NCBI GenBank assembly: GCA_001437625.1
Contig: LIAL01000002.1
Coordinates: 1 to 38,544, forward strand
Direction: 5' to 3'
Length of the DNA stretch: 38,544 nucleotides
Source: Nitrosopumilus sp. BACL13 MAG-121220-bin23
Lineage (GTDB): Archaea; Thermoproteota; Nitrososphaeria; Nitrososphaerales; Nitrosopumilaceae
The notes under the pieces were generated by a model that saw nothing but the letters and a program-made list of their open reading frames with translations, did no database searches and was not told where the DNA came from. How positions within the stretch are numbered: position 1 is the first letter of the stretch; each line of letters opens with the position of its first letter. Shown here in pieces: positions 1 to 9,402 of the stretch. Position numbers and translations under genes: made by a program.

Positions 1-62
1 TTCACTATTTTTAGTAAAATTGAACTTGAAAATTAATTACGCTCTTTTTATTTAAAATATTG

Positions 63-509
63 ATGTCTGTTATTACTTCTGAAATCAAAAATTTTCTAGA
101 TGTTCAAAAATTAGGTTATGTTGCAACTGTTTCTTCTGATGGCAAACCTAACATTTCTCCAAAAGGAACTATAATTGCTTGGTCTTCTACGGTTCTTGCA
201 TTTGCTGATATTCGTTCTCCTGACACCCTGTTAAATTTACAAAATAATCCTTTTGTAGAAATTAATGTAATTGATCCTTTATCTCGTAAGGGATATCTAT
301 TTTCTGGAACTGCTAAAATAATTAAAGATACTCCCCTTTATGATGCTATTCTTACTCATTATAGAAATAATGGTGTTCAAAGTCCAATTAATTCTATTGT
401 GGTAATTGATGTTTCATCTGTTTCTATCGTAACTTCTCCACTGTATGATTTAGGTAAAACTGAAGATGAAATTAAATTAAAATGGAAAAAATATTTTACT
501 GATTTATAA
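63..509 (+). CDS. Pyridoxamine 5'-phosphate oxidase-like FMN-binding protein
   Basis: A 148-residue protein with the split-barrel fold signature of the pyridoxamine-phosphate-oxidase-like family: the N-terminal stretch LGYVATVSSDGKPNISPKG (about residues 17-35) is the usual first two strands, and a later LLNLQNNPFVEINV segment forms the dimer barrel. Family members bind FMN, F420 or heme and reduce varied small molecules; which cofactor applies here cannot be read from sequence. F420 is a real option because cofC, cofD, cofG and cofH lie in this window. An upstream in-frame TTG at 60 adds one residue; I prefer the ATG at 63. It converges on the coiled-coil gene that ends at 519. Confidence 0.75.
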   Translation: MSVITSEIKNFLDVQKLGYVATVSSDGKPNISPKGTIIAWSSTVLAFADIRSPDTLLNLQNNPFVEINVIDPLSRKGYLFSGTAKIIKDTPLYDAILTHYRNNGVQSPINSIVVIDVSSVSIVTSPLYDLGKTEDEIKLKWKKYFTDL

Positions 510-518
510 TTTTTAGAT

Positions 519-1280
519 TTAATTTGTTGATGCTTTAATTTTTATTAATTCTTGTCTTGTTTTTTTATGTGCTTCTCTTTCTTCTTCTAATAGTCCCTGT
601 ATTTCTTCTAATTCTTTTTGTGCTGTATTGAGTTTTGATTTTAATGATCCTACAACTATGCTTGCAGCCTCTATCACACTTGCATTATTTTTTTCAATAG
701 GACTATTTCCTTTAATCACTCTTTCTTCTTTTGGTGTTAGAATACTAGTATCTTGAAAATTATCTTTTTTATCTAACTCTTGTTTTGAATTGTATAATCT
801 TGAATTTGCTTCATCTAATTCTTTTCCTACTTCTATTTGCTGCTTTCTTATTCCATGTAGTGTTGCTTGTCCTTTTACAATCTCATCTTTCATTTGCTTG
901 TGTTCTTTTGTAATTTTATCTAATTCTTCTTTTATTTTTTTAAAATTATTTTCCGTTTTATTAAATTCATCAATTGTTTTTGTATCTTTAATTTGTTGAG
1001 CGTTTTTGATCTTTTCTCTTGTTTCCCTGTGTTCTCTTTGAACTATGTCCAATTCCATCTTTTTTTGATTAAACTCTTTTTTTATTAGCATTAAATTGGT
1101 GACTGTTGTATCATATTCTTCTTTGACTGTTTGAATTTTTTCTGTAATTTTTGTAATTTCTTCCTGTTTTGCTCTGAATTCATTTTGAAGGCTTTCTACT
1201 TCTGTTTCTAATTCTTCTTTTAGTACTGATTCATTATTTTCCTCTATTTCTGCTTCTTTCTTTTTACCAAAAAATCCCAT
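519..1280 (-). CDS. Coiled-coil protein of unknown function
   Basis: A 253-residue, highly charged protein made almost entirely of heptad-rich Glu/Lys helix. It starts with a short glycine/lysine-rich head (MGFFGKKK). A long coiled coil runs from about residue 20 to 175, a polar linker follows (about 176-200), and a second helix runs from about 205 to the end. There is no signal peptide or membrane segment. Its small membrane-protein neighbour lies 36 bases upstream on the same strand and may share its transcript. The pattern fits a structural or scaffold protein, but I do not recognise a named family. Confidence 0.7.
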   Translation of the reverse strand: MGFFGKKKEAEIEENNESVLKEELETEVESLQNEFRAKQEEITKITEKIQTVKEEYDTTVTNLMLIKKEFNQKKMELDIVQREHRETREKIKNAQQIKDTKTIDEFNKTENNFKKIKEELDKITKEHKQMKDEIVKGQATLHGIRKQQIEVGKELDEANSRLYNSKQELDKKDNFQDTSILTPKEERVIKGNSPIEKNNASVIEAASIVVGSLKSKLNTAQKELEEIQGLLEEEREAHKKTRQELIKIKASTN

Positions 1281-1316
1281 ATTCTTACTCCTCTTTTCTA
1301 AAAAATGAACCTTTCT

Positions 1317-1517
1317 TTATTGACGTTTTACTCTATTTCTTACAAATTTTAGATAAAATCCAATTGAACCGATTATTATGCCTCCAACCCATCCGATTAG
1401 TTTCAAACTTGACGGAAAAATGTCCTCATTTGGTGCTATTATAAGTAATAATGCACCTAAAATTATTAATGCAAATCCTCCACTGTTCTTACTTTTGTTA
1501 TATTCTCCGTGAACCAT
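1317..1517 (-). CDS. Small two-helix membrane protein
   Basis: A 66-residue protein with two hydrophobic segments, roughly residues 13-29 (GGFALIILGALLLIIAP) and 38-58, separated by a short acidic/polar loop. The C-terminus is basic (KFVRNRVKRQ), which by the positive-inside rule places it in the cytoplasm. No family is recognised. It starts 2 bases after the lysS stop codon on the same strand, so it is probably transcribed with elp3-lysS. Confidence 0.65.
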   Translation of the reverse strand: MVHGEYNKSKNSGGFALIILGALLLIIAPNEDIFPSSLKLIGWVGGIIIGSIGFYLKFVRNRVKRQ

Positions 1518-1519
1518 GA

Positions 1520-3109
1520 TTATAGGTATTCTGAAAGTGTTTTGGCAACTTGTTTTCTTCCAATGTCTCCAATGAATGGTCCTATTTTTGGTCCTCTTGA
1601 AGTTCCTAAAATTATCTGATATAATATTTTAAAGAAATCTTTTGGTTGTACGTCATTTGCTTTTGCAATTTGATATATTGTATTTTGTATGTCTTCTGGG
1701 TCTTCTTCTTCTTGTAATGCTGTAACCAGTATCCCTAGTGCTTTTTTGGATGTATCATCTAACTCTACTTCTGTTTTTTCTTGTTCATCAAACTCATCTG
1801 AATAATTTCCAGCAATTTCAATTAATTTTTCAATTTCTGGTTCTGGTTTTTTTATTACGCCATAATCAATTAATTTTTTCATCACTCTTTCATTTCTATC
1901 TTCTTTGAAAATTCTTGTTAATTCAATTAATAGTCTATAATTAACATGAATGCTTGATTGTTTTGGTGGATTGAGAAGATTGACATATTCGTAGAGCCCT
2001 TTTAATTTAGTTAACTTTGCTTGATTATCTACTTTGATTTTTCCAAAGTATGTATCTTCAAGTTCATTATATTCATTCATTAAACCTGGGATGTCATCTA
2101 ATCCTAATTCTCTAGCTCCTGTAATTCTTTTGTATAGTAATAGTAGGATTGATTTTGAATTACCAAACTCTAACCATTTTTGTGCTGTAATTACATTCCC
2201 TAATGACTTTGAAATCTTCTTTCCTCCTTTGTCCAAAAACATTTCATATTTTACATGGTGAGGATGCGGTACTCCTAAAATTTCATCTGACACCCAGTCA
2301 TTCACTTTCACTGAATCCATGATGTCTTTTCCATATGCTTCAAATCTAATGTCAAATGCAGACCAACGTGCTGCAAATTCTACTTTCCATGCTAATTTTC
2401 CTAAATCTTTTGTAATGTCTGATTCTCCCTCATGACCACAACCTTTGACCATCTTTGAACCGATTTCTGTATCGTGACATTTGTATTTCACTTTTTTTTC
2501 TGAAATAATGTATTCTGTAGCTTCAGCTGTGTAGAGCCGATTACATTCTGCACATACTGGAAAATAAGGTAAATATTTTTGATATTTTGCTTGTCCTACT
2601 AATTCTGAAATACCGTCTCCTATTTTTGCACTATTTTGTAATATTGTATGGATGTGATCTTTTAGTAATCCTTTTTCGTATGTGTCTTTGGCTCTTCTAA
2701 ATTCATATTTTACTCCAACTTTATCTAATCCGTCTAAAAGAATACTGCTCATGTGCATTCCGTAAGAGTCATGACATCCATAAGGATCTGGAATTAGCGA
2801 CACTGGTTTTGCAATGTGTTCTTCTAAACCAAATTCTTTCATTCCTTCTGGAACTTTTCTTAATCCGTCTAGATCATCTGAATATGCAATTAATTCTGAT
2901 TTGTATCCTAAATTCTCTAATGCTAATTTTACACCATACGCTCTAACTGCATCTCCTAAACTTCCAATGTGTGGGATTCCTGATGCTCCTAGACCACTTT
3001 CAACTCTTAACATGTCTAAACTTCTTCCTAATTTTTTTTCACGTTCAATTAATTCAGATGCTAATTTGTCTATCCATGTTCCTTTACCAATAATTTTTTC
3101 TTCTGACAT
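1520..3109 (-). CDS. lysS: Lysyl-tRNA synthetase, class I
   Basis: Charges tRNA-Lys with lysine. At 529 residues it is the normal length for the archaeal class I enzyme, which has a Rossmann catalytic domain instead of the class II fold used by most bacteria and eukaryotes. The HIGH motif reads HIGS (residues 47-50, in SGIPHIGS) and the KMSKS motif reads KISKS (residues 298-302). A CxxC pair (CAEC) followed by further Cys/His residues suggests a structural zinc site in the insertion. The C-terminal third is the helical anticodon-binding cage. It sits 9 bases downstream of elp3, so both tRNA-related genes are probably cotranscribed. Confidence 0.95.
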   Translation of the reverse strand: MSEEKIIGKGTWIDKLASELIEREKKLGRSLDMLRVESGLGASGIPHIGSLGDAVRAYGVKLALENLGYKSELIAYSDDLDGLRKVPEGMKEFGLEEHIAKPVSLIPDPYGCHDSYGMHMSSILLDGLDKVGVKYEFRRAKDTYEKGLLKDHIHTILQNSAKIGDGISELVGQAKYQKYLPYFPVCAECNRLYTAEATEYIISEKKVKYKCHDTEIGSKMVKGCGHEGESDITKDLGKLAWKVEFAARWSAFDIRFEAYGKDIMDSVKVNDWVSDEILGVPHPHHVKYEMFLDKGGKKISKSLGNVITAQKWLEFGNSKSILLLLYKRITGARELGLDDIPGLMNEYNELEDTYFGKIKVDNQAKLTKLKGLYEYVNLLNPPKQSSIHVNYRLLIELTRIFKEDRNERVMKKLIDYGVIKKPEPEIEKLIEIAGNYSDEFDEQEKTEVELDDTSKKALGILVTALQEEEDPEDIQNTIYQIAKANDVQPKDFFKILYQIILGTSRGPKIGPFIGDIGRKQVAKTLSEYL

Positions 3110-3118
3110 CTCTTTTCA

Positions 3119-4705
3119 CTAATTCAATATCTTGGACATGTATGGCCCATATAATGAATACCCTAATTTTTGATAATATTCTCTTGTACCTATTGCACTA
3201 ATCACTAGAAGTTTTTTAGCATCAAATTCTTCTTTGGATATCTTTTCAGCTTCTTTCATCAATTTCTTTCCTAACCCTGTATGCTGAACTTCATCTTCTT
3301 CTTTTTCTCCTAGTTTCAATGATTTTCCATATACGTGAATTTCTCTTACTATGCATGTATCTTGATTAATTTCATCTCTATGTGCTTCAATACTTGGTTT
3401 TCTTAATCTCAAAAATCCATAAATCAATTCATTCCTATCTTCATATGACAAGAATACTTCTTTTCCGCCTGATGAATCATAGTTAATTCTGTCTAATCTG
3501 ACTTCGCCTCCATTTGATTTTTTATTAGATAGACCTACTTCTCTACATCTGATACATTTGCAAGACATTCCTTGCTTTGCAAGATTTTGGTGTACAATTT
3601 GTCTTAAATTACCTGCCTTTGGCCCTGCAATAATTTCTCCTGGTGTGATTTCTCTTTGAACCCTCATAATTCGTACCCATTTTGGAACATTTCTTTTTGC
3701 TTCTGTTAATACTTTAATCATATCTTCATCTGAGTATGGGGTGTATCTTCCTTGCATGTATTCTTCATACAGTGGGGTGTTTTCAATAACTAATGATGGA
3801 TAAATTTTCAACATATCTGGACGTAATTGTGGATCTGAAAATAATTTTTTAAAATCTGCGATATCTTCATCTGGTTTCATTGTAGGTAAACCTGGCATCA
3901 TGTGTGCGACTAGTTTGTATCCTGCATCTTTTGAAATTTGAAATGATTCAATTACGTCATTATAGTTATGACCTCTGTTAACTATTTTGTAAACTCTTTC
4001 TTGTAATGACTGAACTCCAATTTCTACTCTTGTAATTCCATAACTTAACATTAAATCTACATGTTCTTTCTTACAGTAGTCTGGTTTTGTTTCAATTGTA
4101 AAGCCTACATTTCTTATTGCTGCATGTTCGTTGTTGGATTTTGCTTCTTCCAAATCTTTTGAGTCAATTCCATTTAATGCATCATAACATGATTTAATGA
4201 AATCTTTCTGATAGTCTTTTGGCATGAATAGGAAAGTTCCACCAACTATCACTATTTCCATTTTCGATGGATCATGTCCAAAAGCAATTAATTTTTTAAT
4301 CTTTGATGTGATTTGTAATTTAGGATCAAATTTATTTGCAATTGCATTTAATGACGATGGTTCTTTTCCTGTATAGCTGTTGGGGGAATTAAACTCAATT
4401 CCTCCTGGACAATATGTGCATCTTCCATGAGGACATGCGTATGGTTTTGGCATTAATGCTACTACTGATACTCCTGATGCTGTTTTTGCAGGTTTTCTCA
4501 TGAGTACTTTTTTTAATTTATCAAAATCTGATTTTTTTGCCATTGATAATATTTCATAATTTTTTGGAATTCTATCTAATGAGTATTTTGTACAAATTTT
4601 AATGATTTCTTGTTTTACTTGTTTTTTAGTTGGATCTTGAATTGTTAAAAGATTCTGAGTAATCTCAGTATATGCTTTAGATTGTATTGAATCTAGATTA
4701 ATCAT
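3119..4705 (-). CDS. elp3: Elp3 tRNA uridine-34 carboxymethyl/acetyl-modifying enzyme
   Basis: Elp3 installs the carboxymethyl-type modification on U34 of tRNA anticodons, using a radical S-adenosylmethionine domain and an acetyl-CoA domain in one chain. The [4Fe-4S] motif is C91-x4-C96-x2-C99 within PYACPHGRCTYCPGG, typical of archaeal and eukaryotic Elp3. The C-terminal GNAT domain (about 395-528) carries the acetyl-CoA loop QHTGLGKKLM and ends with the usual EYYQKLGY segment. A CxCxxC cluster (SCKCIRCRE, about residue 380) is an additional metal-binding motif. At 528 residues it is full length. Archaea have Elp3 without the other Elongator subunits, and none is seen here. It is first in a leftward unit with lysS. 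Confidence 0.95.
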   Translation of the reverse strand: MINLDSIQSKAYTEITQNLLTIQDPTKKQVKQEIIKICTKYSLDRIPKNYEILSMAKKSDFDKLKKVLMRKPAKTASGVSVVALMPKPYACPHGRCTYCPGGIEFNSPNSYTGKEPSSLNAIANKFDPKLQITSKIKKLIAFGHDPSKMEIVIVGGTFLFMPKDYQKDFIKSCYDALNGIDSKDLEEAKSNNEHAAIRNVGFTIETKPDYCKKEHVDLMLSYGITRVEIGVQSLQERVYKIVNRGHNYNDVIESFQISKDAGYKLVAHMMPGLPTMKPDEDIADFKKLFSDPQLRPDMLKIYPSLVIENTPLYEEYMQGRYTPYSDEDMIKVLTEAKRNVPKWVRIMRVQREITPGEIIAGPKAGNLRQIVHQNLAKQGMSCKCIRCREVGLSNKKSNGGEVRLDRINYDSSGGKEVFLSYEDRNELIYGFLRLRKPSIEAHRDEINQDTCIVREIHVYGKSLKLGEKEEDEVQHTGLGKKLMKEAEKISKEEFDAKKLLVISAIGTREYYQKLGYSLYGPYMSKILN

Positions 4706-4734
4706 GACTATTGATGATCCAACACCGTTAAAAT

Positions 4735-5982
4735 TTATTCTGATTTTGGTTCTATTGTTTTATTTGATTCATTATTGTCATTTTTTTGCTCTTTTCTATA
4801 TTCAATTTTTAACCAAATTGGGGTGATGATGGTTGTTACTACTACCATGATTATGATTGTAGAGTATACTTCAGATGTAAGAATTCCTGCTGTTACTCCA
4901 ACGCCTGCTACAATTAATCCTACTTCCCCTCTTGAAATCATTCCAATTCCTACACGCAATCCTTGCTGTTTGCTTTTTAAGAAATACATTGCAGGAAGAC
5001 CACATCCAAACAATTTTGTTGTAACTGCGACTATGATGATGACTCCACTTAATATCATAATATTCAAATCCACTGCTCTTAGATCTACTTGTGCGCCGAT
5101 GATTGCAAAAAACAGTGGTGCAAAAATTAATCCTATTTTTCCAACGTAGTTTTCTATTTTATCAAATACCTTAGTAGTTGATAATGCCATACCTACCGCA
5201 AATGCGCCTACAATTGGTGACAAACCTATTGATCCTGCAAGAGCTGCTGCACCAAAGAACGCCGCAGTAGCTATGCCTTCAACACTTCCTTTTGCTTTCC
5301 ATATTCTTGGTGTGATTACCTTTGGAATTACAACTACTGCTACAATGAGCATTATTGCAAAGAATCCTAATACTTGTAAAATTGTAATGACAATTTCTGT
5401 AATGTCTATGTTGTCCACTCCTCCATCTGATCCTGCAATGGATGTTACTACTGATAGAACTGCAATTGCTAGAATATCATCTACAATTGCTGCACCTATG
5501 ATTAGTCTAGCTTCGGGTGTTTTGATTTTTCCAAATTCACTTAACACTTGAATTGAAATTGCAATGCTTGTTGCTGTAAGTGCTGTTGCAATTAACATTG
5601 ATTGTAATGCATCAAATCCAAATAATTGGAAAACTGTGAGTCCTACAAAGAATGGAATAACTACTCCCAATGTACCCACTACGAATGCTGCTTTTCCTCC
5701 TTTGAGAAATTCTTTTGGTGTCATTTCTAGCCCTGCCATGAATAAAATTACAATTGCACCCATTTCTCCTAATATTCTAATCTCATCATTAATTTGCAGC
5801 AATTGTTTTCCGTCAATTATTTGCAATCCGCCTAATGCAAATGGTCCCACAATCATACCTGCAATTAATTCTCCTAATACAATTGGAAGTTTTAATCTGA
5901 GGAAAAGTTCTGCCATTAATTTAGCTGCAAAAAGAAGTATTCCTACTCCGATTATTGTTTCAATAAACTGAACCTCACTCAT
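4735..5982 (-). CDS. CPA2-family Na+/K+:H+ antiporter (KefB/NapA type)
   Basis: A 415-residue integral membrane protein with about 12 hydrophobic segments. The early GELIAGMIVGPFALGG segment and the paired aspartates in IIGAAIVDDILAIAVLSVV are hallmarks of electrogenic CPA2 exchangers, where DD is the ion-binding pair. GAFAVGMALS and ISRGEVGLIVAGVG are the other conserved helices. There is no C-terminal TrkA-N/RCK regulatory domain; the tail is short, polar and Asn/Lys-rich. The likely role is cytoplasmic pH and sodium or potassium balance. It is transcribed leftward toward elp3 with a 29-base gap. Confidence 0.88.
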   Translation of the reverse strand: MSEVQFIETIIGVGILLFAAKLMAELFLRLKLPIVLGELIAGMIVGPFALGGLQIIDGKQLLQINDEIRILGEMGAIVILFMAGLEMTPKEFLKGGKAAFVVGTLGVVIPFFVGLTVFQLFGFDALQSMLIATALTATSIAISIQVLSEFGKIKTPEARLIIGAAIVDDILAIAVLSVVTSIAGSDGGVDNIDITEIVITILQVLGFFAIMLIVAVVVIPKVITPRIWKAKGSVEGIATAAFFGAAALAGSIGLSPIVGAFAVGMALSTTKVFDKIENYVGKIGLIFAPLFFAIIGAQVDLRAVDLNIMILSGVIIIVAVTTKLFGCGLPAMYFLKSKQQGLRVGIGMISRGEVGLIVAGVGVTAGILTSEVYSTIIIMVVVTTIITPIWLKIEYRKEQKNDNNESNKTIEPKSE

Positions 5983-6056
5983 TATTATCTAATGAAAATA
6001 AAAAATTCTGTCATATAAGGTGATGGCAAGTTAAAAATTATTTTGTTGTTGTTAAA

Positions 6057-7079
6057 TTAAGCAATTTTTATTGAGTTTACTGTAACTCCCTTTTTAGAAA
6101 CCACTTGCCCTATTTCCTGGCTTTTGATTTTATGCTTTTTAAATATTGATTTAATTTTACTAACTTGATCTTTTGGTGTCATTACACAGAATCCAACTCC
6201 CATGTTGAAAGTTTTGTACATTTCTTCTGATTTCACTCCTTGCTCTTCTATTAATGCCATAATTGGTGGTATTTTTGGGAGTGAGTCTATTTCATAACCT
6301 ATGTTTTTGAGGCGTAATAGTTTTGTAAATGAGCCTCCTGTGATATGGGCTAATCCGTTTATCTTACATTTTTGATTTATTTCAAGAACTGGATTTGTAT
6401 AGATTTCTGTAGGTGTCAGTAATGTATCTCCTATAGTTCCAACTCCTTTTACTTTGTCTTTAACTGAATATTTTGTTAACAAAGCTTCTCTTGCAAGTGA
6501 ATATCCATTTGAATGAATTCCTGAACTGTTTACTCCAATAATTACATCTCCTGCTTTAATTTTATTTCCTAAAACCATGTCTTTTTTATCTAATAATCCT
6601 ACAACCATTCCTGCTAAATCACATGCAAATCCTTTTCCTTCAATCACATCTGGCATGATTGCAGTTTCTCCGCCAACAATTGGCACTGCTGATTTTTTTG
6701 CACCTTTTACTAACCCTTCTACAATTTTTTTAAATATTGATACATCATTTTTGTTTGCAGCAATATAATCTACAAATGATATTGGTGTTGCACCAATACA
6801 AATTATATCATTTACATTCATTGCAACACAATCAATTCCTATTGTATCATATTTTTTCATCATATTTGCAATTACCACTTTAGTTCCAACACCATCTGTA
6901 TGTGTAGCTAAAAGTTTCCCACCTGGAATTTCAACTATTCCTGCATAATGCCCAAATCCATGAGTCATTTTTGCTTTTTTCTGGAGTTTGTGTGTTGACA
7001 CAATTAATTTTCCAATTGCCTTTTGGCTTTGTTTAATTTTTGAAATATCTACACCTGCTTTTTTATACGTTAAAGCCAT
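6057..7079 (-). CDS. purM: Phosphoribosylformylglycinamidine cyclo-ligase
   Basis: Fifth step of de novo purine synthesis: ATP-dependent ring closure of FGAM to AIR. The 340-residue length is standard. Family landmarks are YKKAGVDISK at the N-terminus, THTDGVGTKV (ATP/metal loop), GATPISFVDYIA, GGETAIMPD and NSSGIHSNGYSLAR. No other purine gene is adjacent, so it stands apart from a pur operon. It runs leftward; its start lies 49 bases from the end of the upstream PAC2-family gene. Confidence 0.95.
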   Translation of the reverse strand: MALTYKKAGVDISKIKQSQKAIGKLIVSTHKLQKKAKMTHGFGHYAGIVEIPGGKLLATHTDGVGTKVVIANMMKKYDTIGIDCVAMNVNDIICIGATPISFVDYIAANKNDVSIFKKIVEGLVKGAKKSAVPIVGGETAIMPDVIEGKGFACDLAGMVVGLLDKKDMVLGNKIKAGDVIIGVNSSGIHSNGYSLAREALLTKYSVKDKVKGVGTIGDTLLTPTEIYTNPVLEINQKCKINGLAHITGGSFTKLLRLKNIGYEIDSLPKIPPIMALIEEQGVKSEEMYKTFNMGVGFCVMTPKDQVSKIKSIFKKHKIKSQEIGQVVSKKGVTVNSIKIA

Positions 7080-7128
7080 AGTTTGTTCCGTATTTATTAT
7101 GAATAAAAGATTTTGCCTATGGTTTTCA

Positions 7129-7854
7129 TCACATGTACATTCCAGATATTTCTTCTCTGTGCTTTACATATTTTTGAGATAATTCGTTAAATTCTGAATG
7201 AATTCTGTCTTTGTCTTTTTTAAGTTCTGATGTATTGATTTCCATATCGTAAAATCTGTTTAATGCTTCAATTAGTGTTGCAGCTGCACCTGAATCAGGC
7301 TCTGTTTTGTTTGCTTTTGCTAACAATGTTAATCCTTGAATTTTTCTTACTAGACATTCATTTAGTATTCCTCCTGGTATCCCTGTGATGAATCCCTGTG
7401 GAATTAAACTGATATCTTTATCTGCCATTGTTCTGATTAAATCTTCTTCTGCTGCACAATATGCTTTATCATCATGCTCCGTACTTGCAACTCCATCTAG
7501 AATTACTATTTCTTTGGATCCGTTTTTTTCTGCCCAATCTAATATTGATGATACTAATGTATACAGTCCTTCCATTCGTAATGTTATTTCACAAATTATT
7601 GCACAAATTGTTCCTTCTGAATTTGCATAAAATCTAAACGGATGACGTAATCTTCCTCTCATGAAAACTGTTGATGGTGGGAGATATTTTGATCTCATTA
7701 CTGCAATCTCTACCATTTTTAATTCTGTAATCATGTGAGTGATTGCAAGAGGGCCTACAAGGCCTGCACCAACAAATCCTGCAAAGATTATCGGGCTTTT
7801 TAATTCCACTTTTTTAGTTTGGAATACTTCTGCTTCTGGAAATTTTTTTTCCAC
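7129..7854 (-). CDS. PAC2-family protein (proteasome assembly chaperone-like)
   Basis: A 241-residue soluble protein of the PAC2 family (archaeal PbaA/PbaB-like). The core Rossmann-like fold begins with PIIFAGFVGAGLVGPLAITHMI. It continues with the strand IVILDGVAST and the loop ITGIPGGILNE, and includes the conserved PDSGAAATLIEALNR segment. The C-terminal helix (about 200-241) is charged. Archaeal members bind proteasome core subunits or act as chaperones; the exact partner is not shown by this sequence. It follows the winged-helix gene by 22 bases on the same strand and is probably cotranscribed with it. Confidence 0.85.
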   Translation of the reverse strand: MEKKFPEAEVFQTKKVELKSPIIFAGFVGAGLVGPLAITHMITELKMVEIAVMRSKYLPPSTVFMRGRLRHPFRFYANSEGTICAIICEITLRMEGLYTLVSSILDWAEKNGSKEIVILDGVASTEHDDKAYCAAEEDLIRTMADKDISLIPQGFITGIPGGILNECLVRKIQGLTLLAKANKTEPDSGAAATLIEALNRFYDMEINTSELKKDKDRIHSEFNELSQKYVKHREEISGMYM

Positions 7855-7876
7855 AGTTTGCCTCGATATCTTCTAT

Positions 7877-8224
7877 TTAATTATTCTTTTGCATGAATAG
7901 ATTTAGCATTAATCTTCCTTTGTCTGTAATTGTATAGATTACATTTGGTCCTACTGCTTCCTTTTCAATGAAATTATAATTTACACATAGATGCAAATAA
8001 TTCAAAAATGATCTTTTCATTCTAATTTTTGATTTTGAATACAGGTTTGTAAATGTCATTGGATTTCCTTTAAGTTGGTATAACAACTTTAACAAAGATA
8101 ACGTGCTGAAATCTCTGGTTCTTGCTTTTACTGCATCTAAAACTTGTTCTTCTCGTTTTATTATGAAGTCTTCAAATTGATCTGCCACTTCTAGTGGTAC
8201 ATATGTTAGTCTTGCTTTCATCAT
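7877..8224 (-). CDS. Small winged-helix transcriptional regulator
   Basis: A 115-residue protein. An N-terminal helical section is followed by a winged helix-turn-helix at about 40-110: FSTLSLLKLLYQLKGNPMTF, a recognition-helix candidate around NLYSKSKIRMKRSFLNYLH, and the wing GPNVIYTITDKGRL. The C-terminus is a short hydrophobic helix, often used for dimerisation. It may start at either of two adjacent ATG codons (8224 or 8221). A perfect 7-bp inverted repeat overlaps the first start codon, suggesting autorepression. The gene leads into the PAC2 gene. Confidence 0.75.
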   Translation of the reverse strand: MMKARLTYVPLEVADQFEDFIIKREEQVLDAVKARTRDFSTLSLLKLLYQLKGNPMTFTNLYSKSKIRMKRSFLNYLHLCVNYNFIEKEAVGPNVIYTITDKGRLMLNLFMQKNN

Positions 8225-8240
8225 ACCGTATAGTACGGTA
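8224..8240. promoter_or_regulatory. Perfect palindrome at the start of the winged-helix gene (candidate operator)
   Basis: TACCGTA-TAG-TACGGTA is a perfect 7-bp inverted repeat with a 3-base centre. Its first base is part of the ATG of the leftward regulator gene. If the transcript is leaderless, the palindrome sits on the transcription start, downstream of a weak A/T-rich element near 8248-8255. A dimer bound here would block initiation. Self-regulation by the adjacent winged-helix protein is inferred from position and symmetry only. Confidence 0.55.
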
Positions 8241-8448
8241 CATTACCTTATTAGTCTTTGACTTGTTTATTTCTAATCCTTCTAAGTGGTTTTTTTACAC
8301 CTAATTCTATGTTTTTTAAATATTAAATCTGATGATAAATCATATATTTTAAGATCTTTATTATTTTTCTGAACTTAATTTGAATTGGTAAAATTGTAAA
8401 TTTTTAGTAAATCATCTCCTTTAAACAACCATCCTCTAAAATTTGATT

Positions 8449-9384
8449 ATGGATGTTTTACTAAGTACTGCCTTACTGATAATTGGATTAGTTATGTTAT
8501 GTCTTGGTGGGAATTGGTTAGTTAATGGTGGTATTACAATTGCAAAAAAATTTCGTATAAGTAATCTTGTAATTGGTATGACTATTATTGCATATGGTAC
8601 ATCTGCTCCTGAACTCGCTGCAAGCATTGCAGCTGCTGGAGATCACAGTGCAATAATTTTGGGAAATATTGTTGGAAGTAATATTGCTAATATTGGGATG
8701 GTTGTTGGGTTTGCTGCCATTCTCACTCCGCTTACAATTCGGAAATCTATACTACGAAAAGAAATTCCAATAATGTTGGGTGTTTCTGTATTGCTTATTT
8801 TGATTTCCATTGATGGTGAAATTTCTCAATATGATGGAATTTTACTTCTTATTGGATTGGGAGTATTTGGATTTTATACATTTAAGAATGCACTAAAACA
8901 TAGAGAGACTGCTAAAGATGAGATAAATTCTGGTAAGAGTAACGTCTATCTAAAATCTGCTGGATTAATCGGACTCGGTATTGTTGTTTTGTATATTGGA
9001 TCTATACTTACAGTTGATAATGCTGTGGTTCTTGCAACTGAATTTGGTTTATCTGAAAAAATTATTGGACTTACTGTAATTGCAATTGGAACTTCTCTTC
9101 CAGAATTAATTACTTCTATTATTGCAATTCGTAAAGGACACAGTGACATTGGAATTGGAAATATTATTGGAAGTAATATCTACAATATTTTGATGATAAT
9201 GGGTGTTGGTGCGTCACTTGGAGGTATTTTGATTACTACTGACGTTTATGTAGATTATGCAATAATGATTATTTTTGGCCTTTCTTTGTTAATTGGTTTC
9301 AAAACTCAAATAATCAATAGAACCATGGGTATAATTTTGACTACTGGTTACGTGCTGTATTTACTAACGACATTTTTAAAGTAA
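8449..9384 (+). CDS. Calcium/sodium antiporter (CaCA family, YrbG type)
   Basis: A 311-residue membrane protein with about ten hydrophobic helices in two inverted halves. Each half has the alpha-repeat signature of cation/Ca2+ exchangers: GTSAPELAASI...GNIVGSNIAN early (about 40-78) and GTSLPELITSI...GNIIGSNIYN late (about 205-242). The paired glutamates in PEL line the ion site in family structures. A short charged loop near residue 150 separates the halves. I chose the ATG at 8449; a TTG two codons upstream is less likely. Expected role: Ca2+ export or Na+ exchange at the cytoplasmic membrane. Confidence 0.9.
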   Translation: MDVLLSTALLIIGLVMLCLGGNWLVNGGITIAKKFRISNLVIGMTIIAYGTSAPELAASIAAAGDHSAIILGNIVGSNIANIGMVVGFAAILTPLTIRKSILRKEIPIMLGVSVLLILISIDGEISQYDGILLLIGLGVFGFYTFKNALKHRETAKDEINSGKSNVYLKSAGLIGLGIVVLYIGSILTVDNAVVLATEFGLSEKIIGLTVIAIGTSLPELITSIIAIRKGHSDIGIGNIIGSNIYNILMIMGVGASLGGILITTDVYVDYAIMIIFGLSLLIGFKTQIINRTMGIILTTGYVLYLLTTFLK

Positions 9385-9402
9385 TCTGTGCCTAAATTAT
9401 CC

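Noticed and set aside
4775-5971. Several open frames on the plus strand opposite the CPA2 antiporter
   Set aside because: They are antisense shadows of a well-supported membrane protein gene. Their products are rich in Ser, Thr, Pro and Ile with no family features.
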